Positions 30,093 to 45,346 of a stretch of 64,000 nt of DNA are shown piece by piece. This DNA comes from Eretmocerus hayati. Lineage: Eukaryota > Arthropoda > Insecta > Hymenoptera > Aphelinidae. Location: contig CM056744.1 in assembly GCA_029851415.1 (NCBI GenBank), positions 65,962,172 to 66,026,171 of the forward strand, in the 5' to 3' direction. A model generated the notes under the pieces. That model was given only the letters and a program-made list of their open reading frames with translations, made no database searches and had not been told where the DNA came from. Position numbers and translations under genes: made by a program. Each line of letters begins with the position of its first letter. Within the stretch, counting starts at the first letter, position 1.

Positions 30093-32019
30093 GAATGCCC
30101 GGATGTTCGGACCAGGAATTCTGTCGGAAGAGAAAATAACCCAATCACCTAGGATGGCAAATTAACCCGCGAATGCCCGGATGTTCGGACCAAAAATTCT
30201 GTCGGAAGAGAAAATAACCCAATCACCTAGGATGACAAATTAACCCGCGAATACCCGGACGCTCGGACCGAAAATTCTGTCGGGGAGAAAATCAAACCCA
30301 AATCCTAGGAAGGCAAATTAACCCGCAAATGCCCGGATAGTCGAACCAAGAATTCTGTCAGGGAGAAAATCACCCCAAAACCTAGGAAGGCAGATTAGCC
30401 CGCGGAAGCCCGGATGCTCGGTCCGAAAATTCTGTCGGGGGGGAAAACAACCCCAAAACCTAGGAAGGTAAATTGAACCGCAAATGCTCGGATACTCGGA
30501 CCGAAAATTCTGTCGGGAGAGAAAATAACCCAAAAACCTAGGAAGGCAAATTAACCCGCGAATGCCCGGATGCTCGGACCGAAAATTCAGTCGGGGAGAA
30601 AATCAAACCCAAATCCTAGGAAGGCAAATTAACCCGCAGATGCCTGGATACTCGAACAAAGAATTCTGTCGGGGGAAAATCACCCCAAAACCTAGGAAGG
30701 CAGATCAACCCGCGAATGCCCGGATGCTCGGTCCAAAAATTCTGTCGGTGTAGAAAACATCCCCAAAACCTAGCAAGGCAGATTAACCCGCGAATGCCCG
30801 CATGCTCGAACCAAAAATTCCGTCGGGGGAAAAAAAACCTCGAAACCTAGGAAAGCAGATTAACCCGCGAATGCCCGGATTTCGGACCAAAAATTCTGTC
30901 GGGAGAGAAAATGACCCAAAAACCTAGGAAGGCAGATTAACCCGCGAATGCCCGGATGCTCGGACCAAAAATTCCGTCGGGGGAGAAAAAAACCTCGGAA
31001 CCTAGGAAAGCAGATTTACCCACGAATGCCCGGATGTTCGGACCAAGAATTCTGTCGGAAGAGAGAATCAAACCCAAATCCTAGGAAGGGAATTAACCCG
31101 CAAATGCCCGGATACTCGAACCAAGAATTCTGTCAGGGAGAAAATCCCCCCAAAACCTAGGAAGGGAGATTAGCCCGCGGAAGCCCGGATGCTCGGTCCG
31201 AAAATTCTGTCGGGGGAGAAAACAACCCCAGAACCTAGGAAGGTAAATTGAACCGCAAATGCTCGGATACTCGGACCGAAAATTCTGTCGGGAGAGAAAA
31301 TAACCCAAAAACCTAGGAAGGCAAATTAACCCGCGAATGCCCGGATGCTCGGACCCAAAATTCTGTCGGGGAGAAAATCAAACCCAAAACATAGGAAGGC
31401 AAATTAACCCGCAAATGCCCGGGTACTCGACTCAAGAATTCTGTCAGGGAGAAAATCACCCCAAAACCTAGGAAGGCAGATCAACCCGCGAATGCCCGGA
31501 TGCTCGGTCAAAAAATTCTGTCGAGGGAGAAAACATCCCCAAAACCTAGCGAGGCAAATTAACCCGCGAATGCCCGGATGCTCGAACGAAAAATTCCGTC
31601 GGGGAAAAAAAAACCTCGAAACCTGGGAAGGTAAATTAAACCGCAAATGCCCGGATACTCGGACCGAAAATTCAGTCGGGGAGAAAATCAAACCCAAATC
31701 CTAGGAAGGCAAATTAACCCGCAGATGCCTGGATACTCGAACCAAGAATTCTGTCTTGGGGAAAATCACCCCATAACCTAGGAAGGCAGATCAACCCGCG
31801 AATGCCCGGATGCTCGGTCCAAAAATTCTGTCGGGGGAGAAAACATCCCCAAAACCTAAGAAGGTAAATTAAACCGCAAATGCCCGGATGTTCGGACCAA
31901 GAATTCTGTCGGAAGAGAGAATCAAACCCAAATCCTAGGAAGGGAATTAACCCGCAAATGCCCGGATACTCGAACCAAGAATTCTGTCAGGGAGAAAATC
32001 ACCCCAAAACCTAGGAAGT
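30093..32019 (+). repeat. Multi-kb block, copy 2 (offset 6,483 bp)
   Basis: Second copy of 23610-25536. The match ends abruptly at about 32019, where monomers of the 'aagtcaaattatcccacaaatg' type begin. Confidence 0.8.
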
Positions 32020-35000
32020 CAAATTATCCCACAAATGCACGGATACTCGAACCAAGAATTCTGTCAGGGAGAAAATCACCCCAAAACATAGAAAGGCAGA
32101 TTAGCCCGCGGAAGCCCGGATGCTCGGTCCGAAAATTCTGTCGGGGGAGAAAACATCCCCGAAACCTAGCAAGCCAGATTAACCCGCGAATGCCCGGATG
32201 CTCGAACCAAAAATTCCGTCGGGGGAAAAAAACCTCGAAACCTAGGAAGGCAGATTAACCCGCAAATGCCCGGATTTCGGACGAAAAATTTTATCGGGAG
32301 AGAGAATAACCCAAAGACCTAGGAAGGCAAATCAACCCGCGAATGCCCGGATGCTCGGACCGAAAATTCTGTCGGGGAGAAAATCAAACCCAAATCCTAG
32401 GAAGGCAAATTAACCCACAAATGCACGGATACTCGACCCAAGAATTCTGTCAGGGAGAAAATCGACCCAAAACATAGGAAGGCAGATTAGCCCGCGGAAG
32501 CCCGGATGCTCGGTCCGAAAATTCTGTCGGGGGATTAAACAACCCCAAAACCTAGGAAGGTGAATTGAACCGCAAATGCTCGGATACTCCGACCGGAAAT
32601 TCTGTCGGGAGAGAAAATAACCCAAAAACCTAGGAAGGCAAATTGACCCGCGAATGCCCGGATTCTCGGACCGAAAATCCAGTCGGTGAGAAATTCAAAC
32701 CCAAATCCTAGGAAAACGAATTAACCCGCACAAGTCTGGATACTCGAACAAAGAATTCTGTCGGGGGGAAAATCACCCCAAAACCTAGGAAGGCAGATCA
32801 ACCCGCGAATGCCCGGATGCTCGGTCCAAAAATTGTGTCGGGGGAGAAAACATCCCCAAAACCTAGCAAGGCAGATCAACCCGCGAATGCCCGGATGCTC
32901 GAACCAAAAATCCCGTCGGGGGAAAAAGAACCTCGAAACCTAGGAAGGCAGATTAACCCGCAGATGCCCGGATCCTCGAACCAAGAATTCTGTCGGGGGG
33001 AAAATCACCCAAAATACCTAGGAAGGCGGATTAACCCGCGAACGCCCGGATGCTCGAACCAAAAATTCCGTCGGGGGAAAAAAACCTCGAAACCTAGGAA
33101 GGCAGATTAACCCGCGAATGCCCGGATTTCGGACCAAGAATTCTGTCGGGAGAGAAAATAACCCAAAAACGTAGGAAGGCAAATTAACCCGCAGATGCCC
33201 GGATACTCGAAACAAGAATTCTGTCGGGGGGAAGATCACCCCAAAACCTAGGAAGGAAGATCAACCCGCGGATGCCCGGATGCTCGGTCCGAAAATTCAG
33301 TCGGGGAGAAAATCAAACCCAAGTCCTAGGAAGGCAAATTAACCCGCAAATGCCCGGGTACTCGAACCAAGAATTCTGTCTTGGGGAAAATCACCCCAAA
33401 ACCTAGGAAGGCAGATCAACCCGCGAATGCCCGGATGCTCGGTCCAAAAATTCTGTCGGGGGAGAAAACATCCCCAAAACCTAAGAAGGTAAATTAAACC
33501 GCAAATGCCCGGATACTCGGACCAAAAATTCTGTCGGGGAGAAAATCAAACCCAAATCCTAGAAAGTCAAATTATCCCACAAATGCACGGATACTCGAAC
33601 CAAGAATTCTGTCAGGGAGAAAATCACCCCAAAACATAGAAAGGCAGATTAGCCCGCGGAAGCCCGGATGCTCGGTCCGAAAATTCTGTCGGGGGACAAA
33701 ACATCCCCGAAACCTAGCAAGCCAGATTAACCCGCGAATGCCCGGATGCTCGAACCAAAAATTCCGTCGGGGGAAAAAAAACCTCGAAACCTAGGAAGGC
33801 AGATTAACCCGCGAATGCCCGGATTTCGGACAAAAAATTTTATCGGGAGAGAGAATAACCCGAAGACCTAGGAAGGCAAATCAACCCGCGAATGCCCGGA
33901 TGCTCGGACCGAAAATTCTGTCGGGGAGAAAATCAAACCCAAATCCTAGGAAGGCAAATTAACCCACAAATGCACGGATACTCGACCCAAGAATTCTGTC
34001 AGGGAGAAAATCACCCCAAAACATAGGAAGGCAGATTAGCCCGCGGAAGCCCGGATGCTCGGTCCGAAAATTCTGTCGGGGGATTAAACAACCCCAAAAC
34101 CTAGGAAGGTGAATTGAACCGCAAATGCTCGGATACTCCGACCGGAAATTCTGTCGGGAGAGAAAATAACCCAAAAACCTAGGAAGGCAAATTGACCCGC
34201 GAATGCCCGGATTCTCGGACCGAAAATCCAGTCGGTGAGAAATTCAAACCCAAATCCTAGGAAAACAAATTAACCCGCACAAGTCTGGATACTCGAACAA
34301 AGAATTCTGTTGGGGGGAAAATCACCCCAAAACCTAGGAAGGCAGATCAACCCGCGAATGCCCGGATGCTCGGTCCAAAAATTGTGTCGGGGGAGAAAAC
34401 ATCCCCAAAACCTAGCAAGGCAGATCAACCCGCGGATGCCCGGATGCTCGGTCCGAAAATTCAGTCGGGGAGAAAATCAAACCCAAGTCCTAGGAAGGCA
34501 AATTAACCCGCAAATGCCCGGGTACTCGACTCAAGAATTCTGTCAGGGAGAAAATCACCCCAAAACCTAGGAAGGCAGATCAACCCGCGAATGCCCAGAT
34601 GCTCGGTCAAAAAATTCTGTCGAGGGAGAAAACATCCCCAAAACCTAGCGAGGCAAATTAACCCGCGAATGCCCGGATGCTCGGACCGAAAATTCTGTCG
34701 GGGAGAAAATCAAACCCAAATCCTAGGAAGGCAAATTAACCCGCAAATGCCCGGGTACTCGACTCAAGAATTCTGTCAGAGAGAAAATCACCCCAAAACC
34801 TAGGAAGGCAGATCAACCCGCGAATGCCCGGATGCTCGGTCAAAAAATTCTGTCGAGGGAGAAAACATCCCCAAAACCTAGCGGGGCAAATTAACCCGCG
34901 AATGCCCGGATGCTCGAACGAAAAATTCCGTCGGGGAAAAAAAAACCTCGAAACCTGGGAAGGTAAATTAAACCGCAAATGCCCGGATACTCGGACCGAA

Positions 35001-38000
35001 AATTCAGTCGGGGAGAAAATCAAACCCAAATCCTAGGAAGGCAAATTAACCCGCAGATGCCTGGATACTCGAACCAAGAATTCTGTCTTGGGGAAAATCA
35101 CCCCAAAACCTAGGAAGGCAGATCAACCCGCGAATGCCCGGATGCTCGGTACAAAAATTCTGTCGGGGGAGAAAACATCCCCAAAACCTAAGAAGGTAAA
35201 TTAAACCGCAAATGCCCGGATACTCGGACCAAAAATTCTGTCGGGGAGAAAATCAAACCCAAATCCTAGGAAGTCAAATTATCCCACAAATGCACGGATA
35301 CTCGAACCAAGAATTCTGTCAGGGAGAAAATCACCCCAAAACATAGAAAGGCAGATTAGCCCGCGGAAGCCCGGATGCTCGGTCCGAAAATTCTGTCGGG
35401 GGAGAAAACATCCCCGAAACCTAGCAAGCCAGATTAACCCGCGAATGCCCGGATGCTCGAACCAAAAATTCCGTCGGGGGAAAAAAAACCTCGAAACCTA
35501 GGAAGGCAGATTAACCCGCGAATGCCCGGATTTCGGACAAAAAATTTTATCGGGAGAGAGAATAACCCAAAGACCTAGGAAGGCAAATCAACCCGCGAAT
35601 GCCCGGATGCTCGGACCGAAAATTCTGTCGGGGAGAAAATCAAACCCAAATCCTAGGAAGGCAAATTAACCCACAAATGCACGGATTTTCGACCCAAGAA
35701 TTCTGTCAGGGAGAAAATCACCCCAAAACATAGGAAGGCAGATTAGCCCGCGGAAGCCCGGATGCTCGGTCCGAAAATTCTGTCGGGGGATTAAACAACC
35801 CCAAAACCTAGGAAGGTGAATTGAACCGCAAATGCTCGGATACTCCGACCGGAAATTCTGTCGGGAGAGAAAATAACCCAAAAACCTAGGAAGGCAAATT
35901 GACCCGCGAATGCCCGGATTCTCGGACCGAAAATCCAGTCGGTGAGAAATTCAAACCCAAATCCTAGGAAAACAAATTAACCCGCACAAGTCTGGATACT
36001 CGAACAAAGAATTCTGTCGGGGGGAAAATCACCCCAAAACCTAGGAAGGCAGATCAACCCGCGAACGCCCGGATGCTCGGTCCAAAAATTGTGTCGGGGG
36101 AGAAAACATCCCCAAAACCTAGCAAGGCAGATCAACCCGCGAATGCCCGGATGCTTGAACCAAAAATCCCGTCGGGGGAAAAAGAACCTCGAAACCTAGG
36201 AAGGCAGATTAACCCGCAGATGCCCGGATCCTCGAACCAAGAATTCTGTCGGGGGGAAAATCACCCAAAATACCTAGGAAGGCGGATTAACCCGCGAACG
36301 CCCGGATGCTCGAACCAAAAATTCCGTCGGGGGAAAAAAAACCTCGAAACCTAGGAAGTCAGATTAACCCGCGAATGCCCGGATTTCGGACCAAGAATTC
36401 TGTCGGGAGAGAAAATAACCCAAAAACGTAGGAAGGCAAATTAACCCGCAGATGCCCGGATACTCGAAACAAGAATTCTGTCGGGGGGAAGATAACCCCA
36501 AAACCTAGGAAGGCAGATCAACCCGCGGATGCCCGGATGCTCGGTCCGAAAATTCAGTCGGGGAGAAAATCAAACCCAAGTCCTAGGAAGGCAAATTAAC
36601 CCGCAAATGCCCGGGTACTCGACTCAAGAATTCTGTCAGGGAGAAAATCACCCCAAAACCTAGGAAGGCAGATCAACCCGCGAATGCCCGGATGCTCGGT
36701 CAAAAAATTCTGTCGAGGGAGAAAACATCCCCAAAACCTAGCGAGGCAAATTAACCCGCGAATGCCCGGATGCTCGAACGAAAAATTCCGTCGGGGAAAA
36801 ACAAACCTCGAAACCTGGGAAGGTAAATTAAACCGCAAATGCCCGGATACTCGGACCGAAAATTCAGTCGGGGAGAAAATCAAACCCAAATCCTAGGAAG
36901 GCAAATTAACCCGCAGATGCCTGGATACTCGAACCAAGAATTCTGTCTTGGGGAAAATCACCCCATAACCTAGGAAGGCAGAACAACCCGCGAATGCCCG
37001 GATGCTCGGTCCAAAAATTCTGTCGGGGGAGAAAACATCCCAAAAACCTAGGAAGGCAAATTAACCCGCGAATGCCCGGATGCTCGGACCGAAAATTCTG
37101 TCGGGGAGGAAATCAAACCCAAATCCTAGGAAGGCAAATTAACCCGCAAATGCCCGGGTACTCGACTCAAGAATTCTGTCAGGGAGAAAATCACCCCAAA
37201 ACCTAGGAAGGCAGATCAACCCGCGAATGCCCGGATGCTCGGTCAAAAAATTCTGTCGAGGGAGAAAACATCCCCAAAACCTAGCGAGGCAAATTAACCC
37301 GCGAATGCCCGGATGCTCGAACGAAAAATTCCGTCGGGGAAAAAAAAACCTCGAAACCTGGGAGGGTAAATTAAACCGCAAATGCCCGGATACTCGGACC
37401 GAAAATTCAGTCGGGGAGGAAATCAAACCCAAATCCTAGGAAGGCAAATTAACCCGCAGATCCCTGGATACTCGAACCAAGAATTCTGTCTTGGGGAAAA
37501 TCACCCCAAAACCTAGGAAGGCAGATCAACCCGCGAATGCCCGGATGCTCGGTCCAAAAATTCTGTCGGGGGAGAAAACATCCCCAAAACCTAAGAAGGT
37601 AAATTAAACCGCAAATGCCCGGATACTCGGACCAAAAATTCTGTCGGGGAGAAAATCAAACCCAAATCCTAGGAAGTCAAATTATCCCACAAATGCACGG
37701 ATACTCGAACCAAGAATTCTGTCAGGGAGAAAATCATCCCAAAACATAGAAAGGCAGATTAGCCCGCGGAAGCCCGGATGCTCGGTCCGAAAATTCTGTC
37801 GGGGGAGAAAACATCCCCGAAACCTAGCAAGCCAGATTAACCCGCGAATGCCCGGATGCTCGAACCAAAAATTCCGTCGGGGGAAAAAAAACCTCGAAAC
37901 CTAGGAAGGCAGATTAACCCGCGAATGCCCGGATTTCGGACAAAAAATTTTATCGGGAGAGAGAATAACCCAAAGACCTAGGAAGGCAAATCAACCCGCG

Positions 38001-41000
38001 AATGCCCGGATGCTCGGACCGAAAATTCTGTCGGGGAGAAAATCAAACCCAAATCCTAGGAAGGCAAATTAACCCACAAATGCACGGATACTCGACCCAA
38101 GAATTCTGTCAGGGAGAAAATCACCCCGAAACATAGGAAGGCAGATTAGCCCGCGGAAGCCCGGATGCTCGGTCCGAAAATTCTGTCGGGGGATTAAACA
38201 ACCCCAAAACCTAGGAAGGTGAATTGAACCGCAAATGCTCGGATACTCCGACCGGAAATTCTGTCGGGAGAGAAAATAACCCAAAAACCTAGGAAGGCAA
38301 ATTGACCCGCGAATGCCCGGATTCTCGGACCGAAAATCCAGTCGGTGAGAAATTCAAACCCAAATCCTAGGAAAACAAATTAACCCGCACAAGTCTGGAT
38401 ACTCGAACAAAGAATTCTGTCGGGGGGAAAATCACCCCAAAACCTAGGAAGGCAGATCAACCCGCGAATGCCCGGATGCTCGAACCAAAAATCCCGTCGG
38501 GGGAAAAAGAACCTCGAAACCTAGGAAGGCAGATTAACCCGCAGATGCCCGGATCCTCGAACCAAGAATTCTGTCGGGGGGAAAATCACCCAAAATACCT
38601 AGGAAGGCGGATTAACCCGCGAACGCCCGGATGCTCGAACCAAAAATTCCGTCGGGGGAAAAAAAACCTCGAAACCTAGGAAGGCAGATTAACCCGCGAA
38701 TGCCCGGATTTCGGACCAAGAATTCTGTCGGGAGAGAAAATAACCCAAAAACGTAGGAAGGCAAATTAACCCGCAGATGCCCGGATACTCGAAACAAGAA
38801 TTCTGTCGGGGGGAAGATCACCCCAAAACCTAGGAAGGCAGATCAACCCGCGGATGCCCGGATGCTCGGTCCGAAAATTCAGTCGGGGAGAAAATCAAAC
38901 CCAAGTCCTAGGAAGGCAAATTAACCCGCAAATGCCCGGGTACTCGACTCAAGAATTCTGTCAGGGAGAAAATAACCCCAAAACCTAGGAAGGTAGATCA
39001 ACCCGCGAATGCCCGGATGCTCGGTCAGAAAATTCTGTCGAGGGAGAAAACATCCCCAAAACCTAGCGAGGCAAATTAACCCGCGAATGCCCGGATGCTC
39101 GAACGAAAAATTCCGTCGGGGAAAAAAAAACCTCGAAACCTGGGAAGGTAAATTAAACCGCAAATGCCCGGATACTCGGACCGAAAATTCAGTCGGGGAG
39201 AAAATCAAACCCAAATCCTAGGAAGGCAAATTAACCCGCAGATGCCTGGATACTCGAACCAAGAATTCTGTCTTGGGGAAAATCACCCCATAACCTAGGA
39301 AGGCAGATCAACCCGCGAATGCCCGGATGCTCGGTCCAAAAATTCTGTCGGGGGAGAAAACATCCCCAAAACCTAAGAAGGTAAATTAAACCGCAAATGC
39401 CCGGATGTTCGGACCAAGAATTCTGTCGGAAGAGAGAATCAAACCCAAATCCTAGGAAGGGAATTAACCCGCAAATGCCCGGATACTCGAACCAAGAATT
39501 CTGTCAGGGAGAAAATCACCCCAAAACCTAGGAAGGGAGATTAGCCCGCGGAAGCCCGGATGCTCGGTCCGAAAATTCTGTCGGGGGAGAAAACAACCCC
39601 AGAACCTAGGAAGGTAAATTGAACCGCAAATGCTCGGATACTCGGACCGAAAATTCTGTCGGGAGAGAAAATAACCCAAAAACCTAGGAAGGCAAATTAA
39701 CCCGCGAATGCCCGGATGCTCGGACCGAAAATTCTGTCGGGGAGAAAATCAAACCCAAATCCTAGGAAGGCAAATTAACCCGCAAATGCCCGGGTACTCG
39801 ACTCAAGAATTCTGTCAGGGAGAAAATCACCCCAAAACCTAGGAAGGCAGATCAACCCGCGAATGCCCGGATGCTCGGTCAAAAAATTCTGTCGAGGGAG
39901 AAAACATCCCCAAAACCTAGCGAGGCAAATTAACCCGCGAATGCCCGGATGCTCGAACGAAAAATTCCGTCGGGGAAAAAAAAACCTCGAAACCCTGGAG
40001 GGTAAATTAAACCGCAAATGCCCGGATACTCGGACCGAAAATTCAGTCGGGGAGGAAATCAAACCCAAATCCTAGGAAGGCAAATTAACCCGCAGATGCC
40101 TGGATACTCGAACCAAGAATTCTGTCTTGGGGAAAATCACCCCAAAACCTAGGAAGGCAGATCAACCCGCGAATGCCCGGATGCTCGGTCCAAAAATTCT
40201 GTCGGGGGAGAAAACATCCCCAAAACCTAAGAAGGTAAATTAAACCGCAAATGCCCGGATACTCGGACCAAAAATTCTGTCGGGGAGAGAATCAAACCCA
40301 AATCCTAGGAAGTCAAATTATCCCTAAAATGCACGGATACTCGAACCAAGAATTCTGTCAGGGAGAAAATCATCCCAAAACATAGAAAGGCAGATTAGCC
40401 CGCGGAAGCCCGGATGCTCGGTCCGAAAATTCTGTCGGGGGAGAAAACATCCCCGAAACCTAGCAAGCCAGATTAACCCGCGAATGCCCGGATGCTCGAA
40501 CCAAAAATTCCGTCGGGGGAAAAAAAACCTCGAAACCTAGGAAGGCAGATTAACCCGCGAATGCCCGGATTTCGGACAAAAAATTTTATCGGGAGAGAGA
40601 ATAACCCAAAGACCTAGGAAGGCAAATCAACCCGCGAATGCCCGGATGCTCGGACCGAAAATTCTGTCGGGGAGAAAATCAAACCCAAATCCTAGGAAGG
40701 CAAATTAACCCACAAATGCACGGATACTCGACCCAAGAATTCTGTCAGGGAGAAAATCACCCCAAAACATAGGAAGGCAGATTAGCCCGCGGAAGCCCGG
40801 ATGCTCGGTCCGAAAATTCTGTCGGGGGATTAAACAACCCCAAAACCTAGGAAGGTGAATTGAACCGCAAATGCTCGGATACTCCGACCGGAAATTCTGT
40901 CGGGAGAGAAAATAACCCAAAAACCTAGGAAGGCAAATTGACCCGCGAATGCCCGGATTCTCGGACCGAAAATCCAGTCGGTGAGAAATTCAAACCCAAA

Positions 41001-42599
41001 TCCTAGGAAAACAAATTAACCCGCACAAGTCTGGATACTCGAACAAAGAATTCTGTCGGGGGGAAAATCGACCCAAAACCTAGGAAGGCAGATCAACCCG
41101 CGAATGCCCGGATGCTCGGTCCAAAAATTGTGTCGGGGGAGAAAACATCCCCAAAAACTAGCAAGGCAGATTAACCCGCGAATGCCCGGATGCTCGAACC
41201 AAAAATCCCGTCGGGGGAAAAAGAACCTCGAAACCTAGGAAGGCAGATTAACCCGCAGATGCCCGGATCCTCGAACCAAGAATTCTGTCGGGGGGAAAAT
41301 CACCCAAAATACCTAGGAAGGCGGATTAACCCGCGAACGCCCGGATGCTCGAACCAAAAATTCCGTCGGGGAAAAAAAAATTCGAAACCTAGGAGGGCAG
41401 ATTAACCCGCGAATGCCCGGAGTTCGGACCAAGAATTCTGTCGGGAGAGAAAATAACCCAAAAACGTAGGAAGGCAAATTAACCCGCAGATGCCCGGATA
41501 CTCGAAACAAGAATTCTGTCGGGGGGAAGATCACCCCAAAACCTAGGAAGGCAGATCAACCCGCGGATGCCCGGATGCTCGGTCCGAAAATTCAGTCGGG
41601 GAGAAAATCAAACCCAAGTCCTAGGAAGGCAAATTAACCCGCAAATGCCCGGATACTCGAATCAAGATTCCTGTCGGGGGAACATCACCCCAAAACCTAG
41701 GAAGGCAGATTAACCCGCGAATGCCCGGATGCTCGGACCAAAAATTCCGTCGGGGGAGAAAAAACCTCGAAAGCTAGGAAGGCAGATTAACCCGCGAATG
41801 CCCGGATTTCGGATCGAAAATTCTGTCGGGAGAGAAAATGACCCAAGAACCTAGGAAGGCGAATTAACCCGCAAATGCCCGGATGCTCGGACCGAAAATT
41901 CAGTCGTGGAGAAAATCTAATCCAAATCCTAGGAAGGCAAATTAACCCGCAAATGCCCGGATACTCGAATCAAGAATTCTGTCGGGGGAAAATCACCCCA
42001 AAACCTAGGGAGGCAGATTAACCCGCTAATGCCCGGATACTCGAATCAAGAATTCTGTCAGGGGGAAAATCACCCCAAAACCTAGGGAGGCAGATTGACC
42101 CGCTAATGCCCGGATGCTCGGTCCAAAAATTCTGTCGGGCGAGAAAATAACCCCGAAACCTAAAAAGTTAAATTAACCCGCGAATGCCCGGATGCTCGGA
42201 CCAAAAATTCAGTCGGGGGGAAAATCAAACCCAAATCCTAGGAAGGCAAATTAACCCGCGAATGTCCGGATTCTTGGACAAAAATTCTGTCGGGGGAGAA
42301 AAAACCTCGAAACCTAGGAAGGCAGATAAACCCGCGAATGCCCGGATTTCTGACCAAAAATTCTGTCGGGAGAGAAAATAACCCAAAATCCTAGGAAGGC
42401 AAATTAACCCGCGAATGGCCGGATGCTCGGACCGAAAATTCAGTCGGGCTGGAAATCAAACTCAAATCCTAGGAAGGCAAATGAACCCGCAAATGCCCGG
42501 AAACTCGAACCAAGAATTCTGTCGGGGGGAGAATCACCCCAAATTCTAGGAAGGCAGATTAACCCGCGAATGCCCGAATACTCGGACCGAAAATTCTGT

Positions 42600-43615
42600 C
42601 GGGGAGAAAATCAAACCCAAATCCTAGGAAGGCAAATCAACCCGCGAATGCCCGGATACTCGAACCAAGAATCCTGTCGGTTGGAAAATCAACCCAACCC
42701 TAGGAAGGCAGATTAACCCGCAAATGCCCGCATGTTCGGACCAAAAATTCTGCCAGGAGAGGAAATAACCCAAAAACCTAGGAAGGCAAATTAACCCGCG
42801 AATGCCCGGATGCTCGGACCGGAAATTCCGTCGGGGAGAAAATCAAACCCAAATCCTAGGAAGGCAAATTGACCCGCAAATGCCCCGATACTCGAACCAA
42901 GAATTCTGTCGGGGCGAAAATCACCCCGATACGTAGAAAATCAGATTAACCCGCGAATGCCCGGATGCTCGGTCCAAAAATTCTTTCGGGAGCGAAAAAA
43001 TCCCCAAAACCTAGGAAGGTAGATTAAACCGCAAATGCCCGGATACTCGAATCAAGAATTCTGTCAGGGGGAAAATCACCCCAAAACCTAGGGAGGCAGA
43101 TTGACCCGCTAATGCCCGGATGCTCGGTCCAAAAATTCTGTCGGGCGAGAAAATAACCCCGAAACCTAAAAAGGCAAATTAACCCGCGAATGCCCGGATG
43201 CTCGGACCAAAAATTCAGTCGGGGGGAAAATCAAACCCAAATCCTAGGAAGGCAAATTAACCCGCAAATGCCCGGATGCTCGGACCAAAAATTCCGTCGG
43301 GGGGGAAAATCAACCCGAAACCTAGGAAGGCAGGTTAACCCGCGAATGCCCGAATGCTCGGGCACAAATTCCGTCGGGGAGAAAATCTAACCCAAATCCC
43401 AGGAAGGCAAATTAACCCGCAGATGCCCGGATCCTCGAACCAAGAATTCTGTCCGGGAAAATCAACCCGAAACCTAGGAAGGCAGATAAACCCGCGAATG
43501 CCCGGATTCTCGGACCAAAGATTCCGTCGGGGGAGAAAAGACCTCGAAAGCTAGGAAGGCAGAGTAACCCGCGAATGCCCGGATTGCGGACCAAAAATTC
43601 TGTCGGGAGAGAAAA
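42600..43615 (+). repeat. Diverged monomer block, copy 1
   Basis: It contains rare variants (atcctgtcggttgg at 42671, ttctttcgggagcg at 42981, ggattgcgga near 43580) that recur in the same order at 63024, 63256 and about 63940. Confidence 0.75.
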
Positions 43616-44414
43616 TCAAACCCAAATCCTAGGAAGGGAATTAACCCGCAAATGCCCGGATACTTGAACCAAGAATTCTGTCGGGGGTAAAATCACCCCA
43701 AGACCTAGAGAGGTAAATTAAACCAAAAATGCCCGGATACTCGGACCGAAAATTCTGTCGGGGAGAAAATCAAACCCGAATCCTAGGAAGGGATAATAAC
43801 CCGTAAATGCCCGGATACTCGAACCGGGAAGTCTGTCGGGGGGAAAATCAACCCAAAACCTAGGAAGGCAGATTAACCCGCGAATGTCCGGATGCTCGGA
43901 CCAGAAATTCCGTCGGGGGAGAAAAAAACCTCGAAACCTAGGAAGGCAGATTAACCCGCGAATGCCCGGAAGTTCGGACCAAAAATTCTGTCGGGAGAGA
44001 AAATAACCCCAAAACCTAGGAAGGTAAGTTAAACCGCGAATGCCTGGATACTCGAACCAAGAATTCTGTCGGGGGGAGAATCACCCCAAAACCTAGGAAG
44101 GCAGATTAACCCGCGAATGCCCGGATGCTCGGACCAAAAATTCCGTCGGGGGAGAAAGGAACCTCGAAACCTAGGAAGGCAGATTAACCCGCGAATGCCC
44201 GGATGTTCGGACCAGAAATTCTGTCGGAAGAGAAAATAACCCAATCACCTAGGATGGCAAATTAACCCGCGAATGCCCGGATGTTCGGACCAAAAATTCT
44301 GTCGGAAGAGAAAATAACCCAATCACCTAGGATGGCAAATCAACCCGCGAATACCCGGACGCTCGGACCGAATATTCTGTCGGGGAGAAAATCAAACCCA
44401 AATCCTAGGAAGGC

Positions 44415-44880
44415 AAATTAACCCGCAAATGCCCGGATACTCGAACCAAGAATTCTGTCAGGGAGAAAATCACCCCAAAACCTAGGAAGGCAAATTAACC
44501 CGCGAATGCCCGGATGCTCGGACCGAAAATTCAGTCGGGGAATAGATCAAACCCAAATCCTAGGAAGGCAAATTAACCCGCAAATGCCCGGATACTCGAA
44601 CCAAGAATTCTGTCGGGGGGAAAATCACCCCAATCCTAGGAAGGCAGATCAACCCGCGAATGTCCGGAAGCTCGGACCAAAAATTCCATCGGGGGAGAAG
44701 AAAAACCTCGGAACCTAGGAAGGCAGATCAACCCGCGAATGCCAGGATGTTCGGACCAAAAATTCTGTCGGGCGAGAAAATAACCCAAAAACTTAGGAAG
44801 GCAAATTAACCCGCGAATTCCCGGATCCTCGGACCGGAAATTCTGTCGGGGAGAAAATCAAACCCAGATCGTAGGAAGGC
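44415..44880 (+). repeat. Exact 466-bp tandem duplication, copy 1
   Basis: Six monomers. No difference from 44881-45346 was found by eye, including rare variants such as ggggaatagatc, gccaggatgttc and gaattcccggatcctc. Confidence 0.9.
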
Positions 44881-45346
44881 AAATTAACCCGCAAATGCCC
44901 GGATACTCGAACCAAGAATTCTGTCAGGGAGAAAATCACCCCAAAACCTAGGAAGGCAAATTAACCCGCGAATGCCCGGATGCTCGGACCGAAAATTCAG
45001 TCGGGGAATAGATCAAACCCAAATCCTAGGAAGGCAAATTAACCCGCAAATGCCCGGATACTCGAACCAAGAATTCTGTCGGGGGGAAAATCACCCCAAT
45101 CCTAGGAAGGCAGATCAACCCGCGAATGTCCGGAAGCTCGGACCAAAAATTCCATCGGGGGAGAAGAAAAACCTCGGAACCTAGGAAGGCAGATCAACCC
45201 GCGAATGCCAGGATGTTCGGACCAAAAATTCTGTCGGGCGAGAAAATAACCCAAAAACTTAGGAAGGCAAATTAACCCGCGAATTCCCGGATCCTCGGAC
45301 CGGAAATTCTGTCGGGGAGAAAATCAAACCCAGATCGTAGGAAGGC
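44881..45346 (+). repeat. Exact 466-bp tandem duplication, copy 2
   Basis: Directly adjoins copy 1. The identity ends at aggaaggc|aaatta. It is the youngest exchange event visible in the array. Confidence 0.9.
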
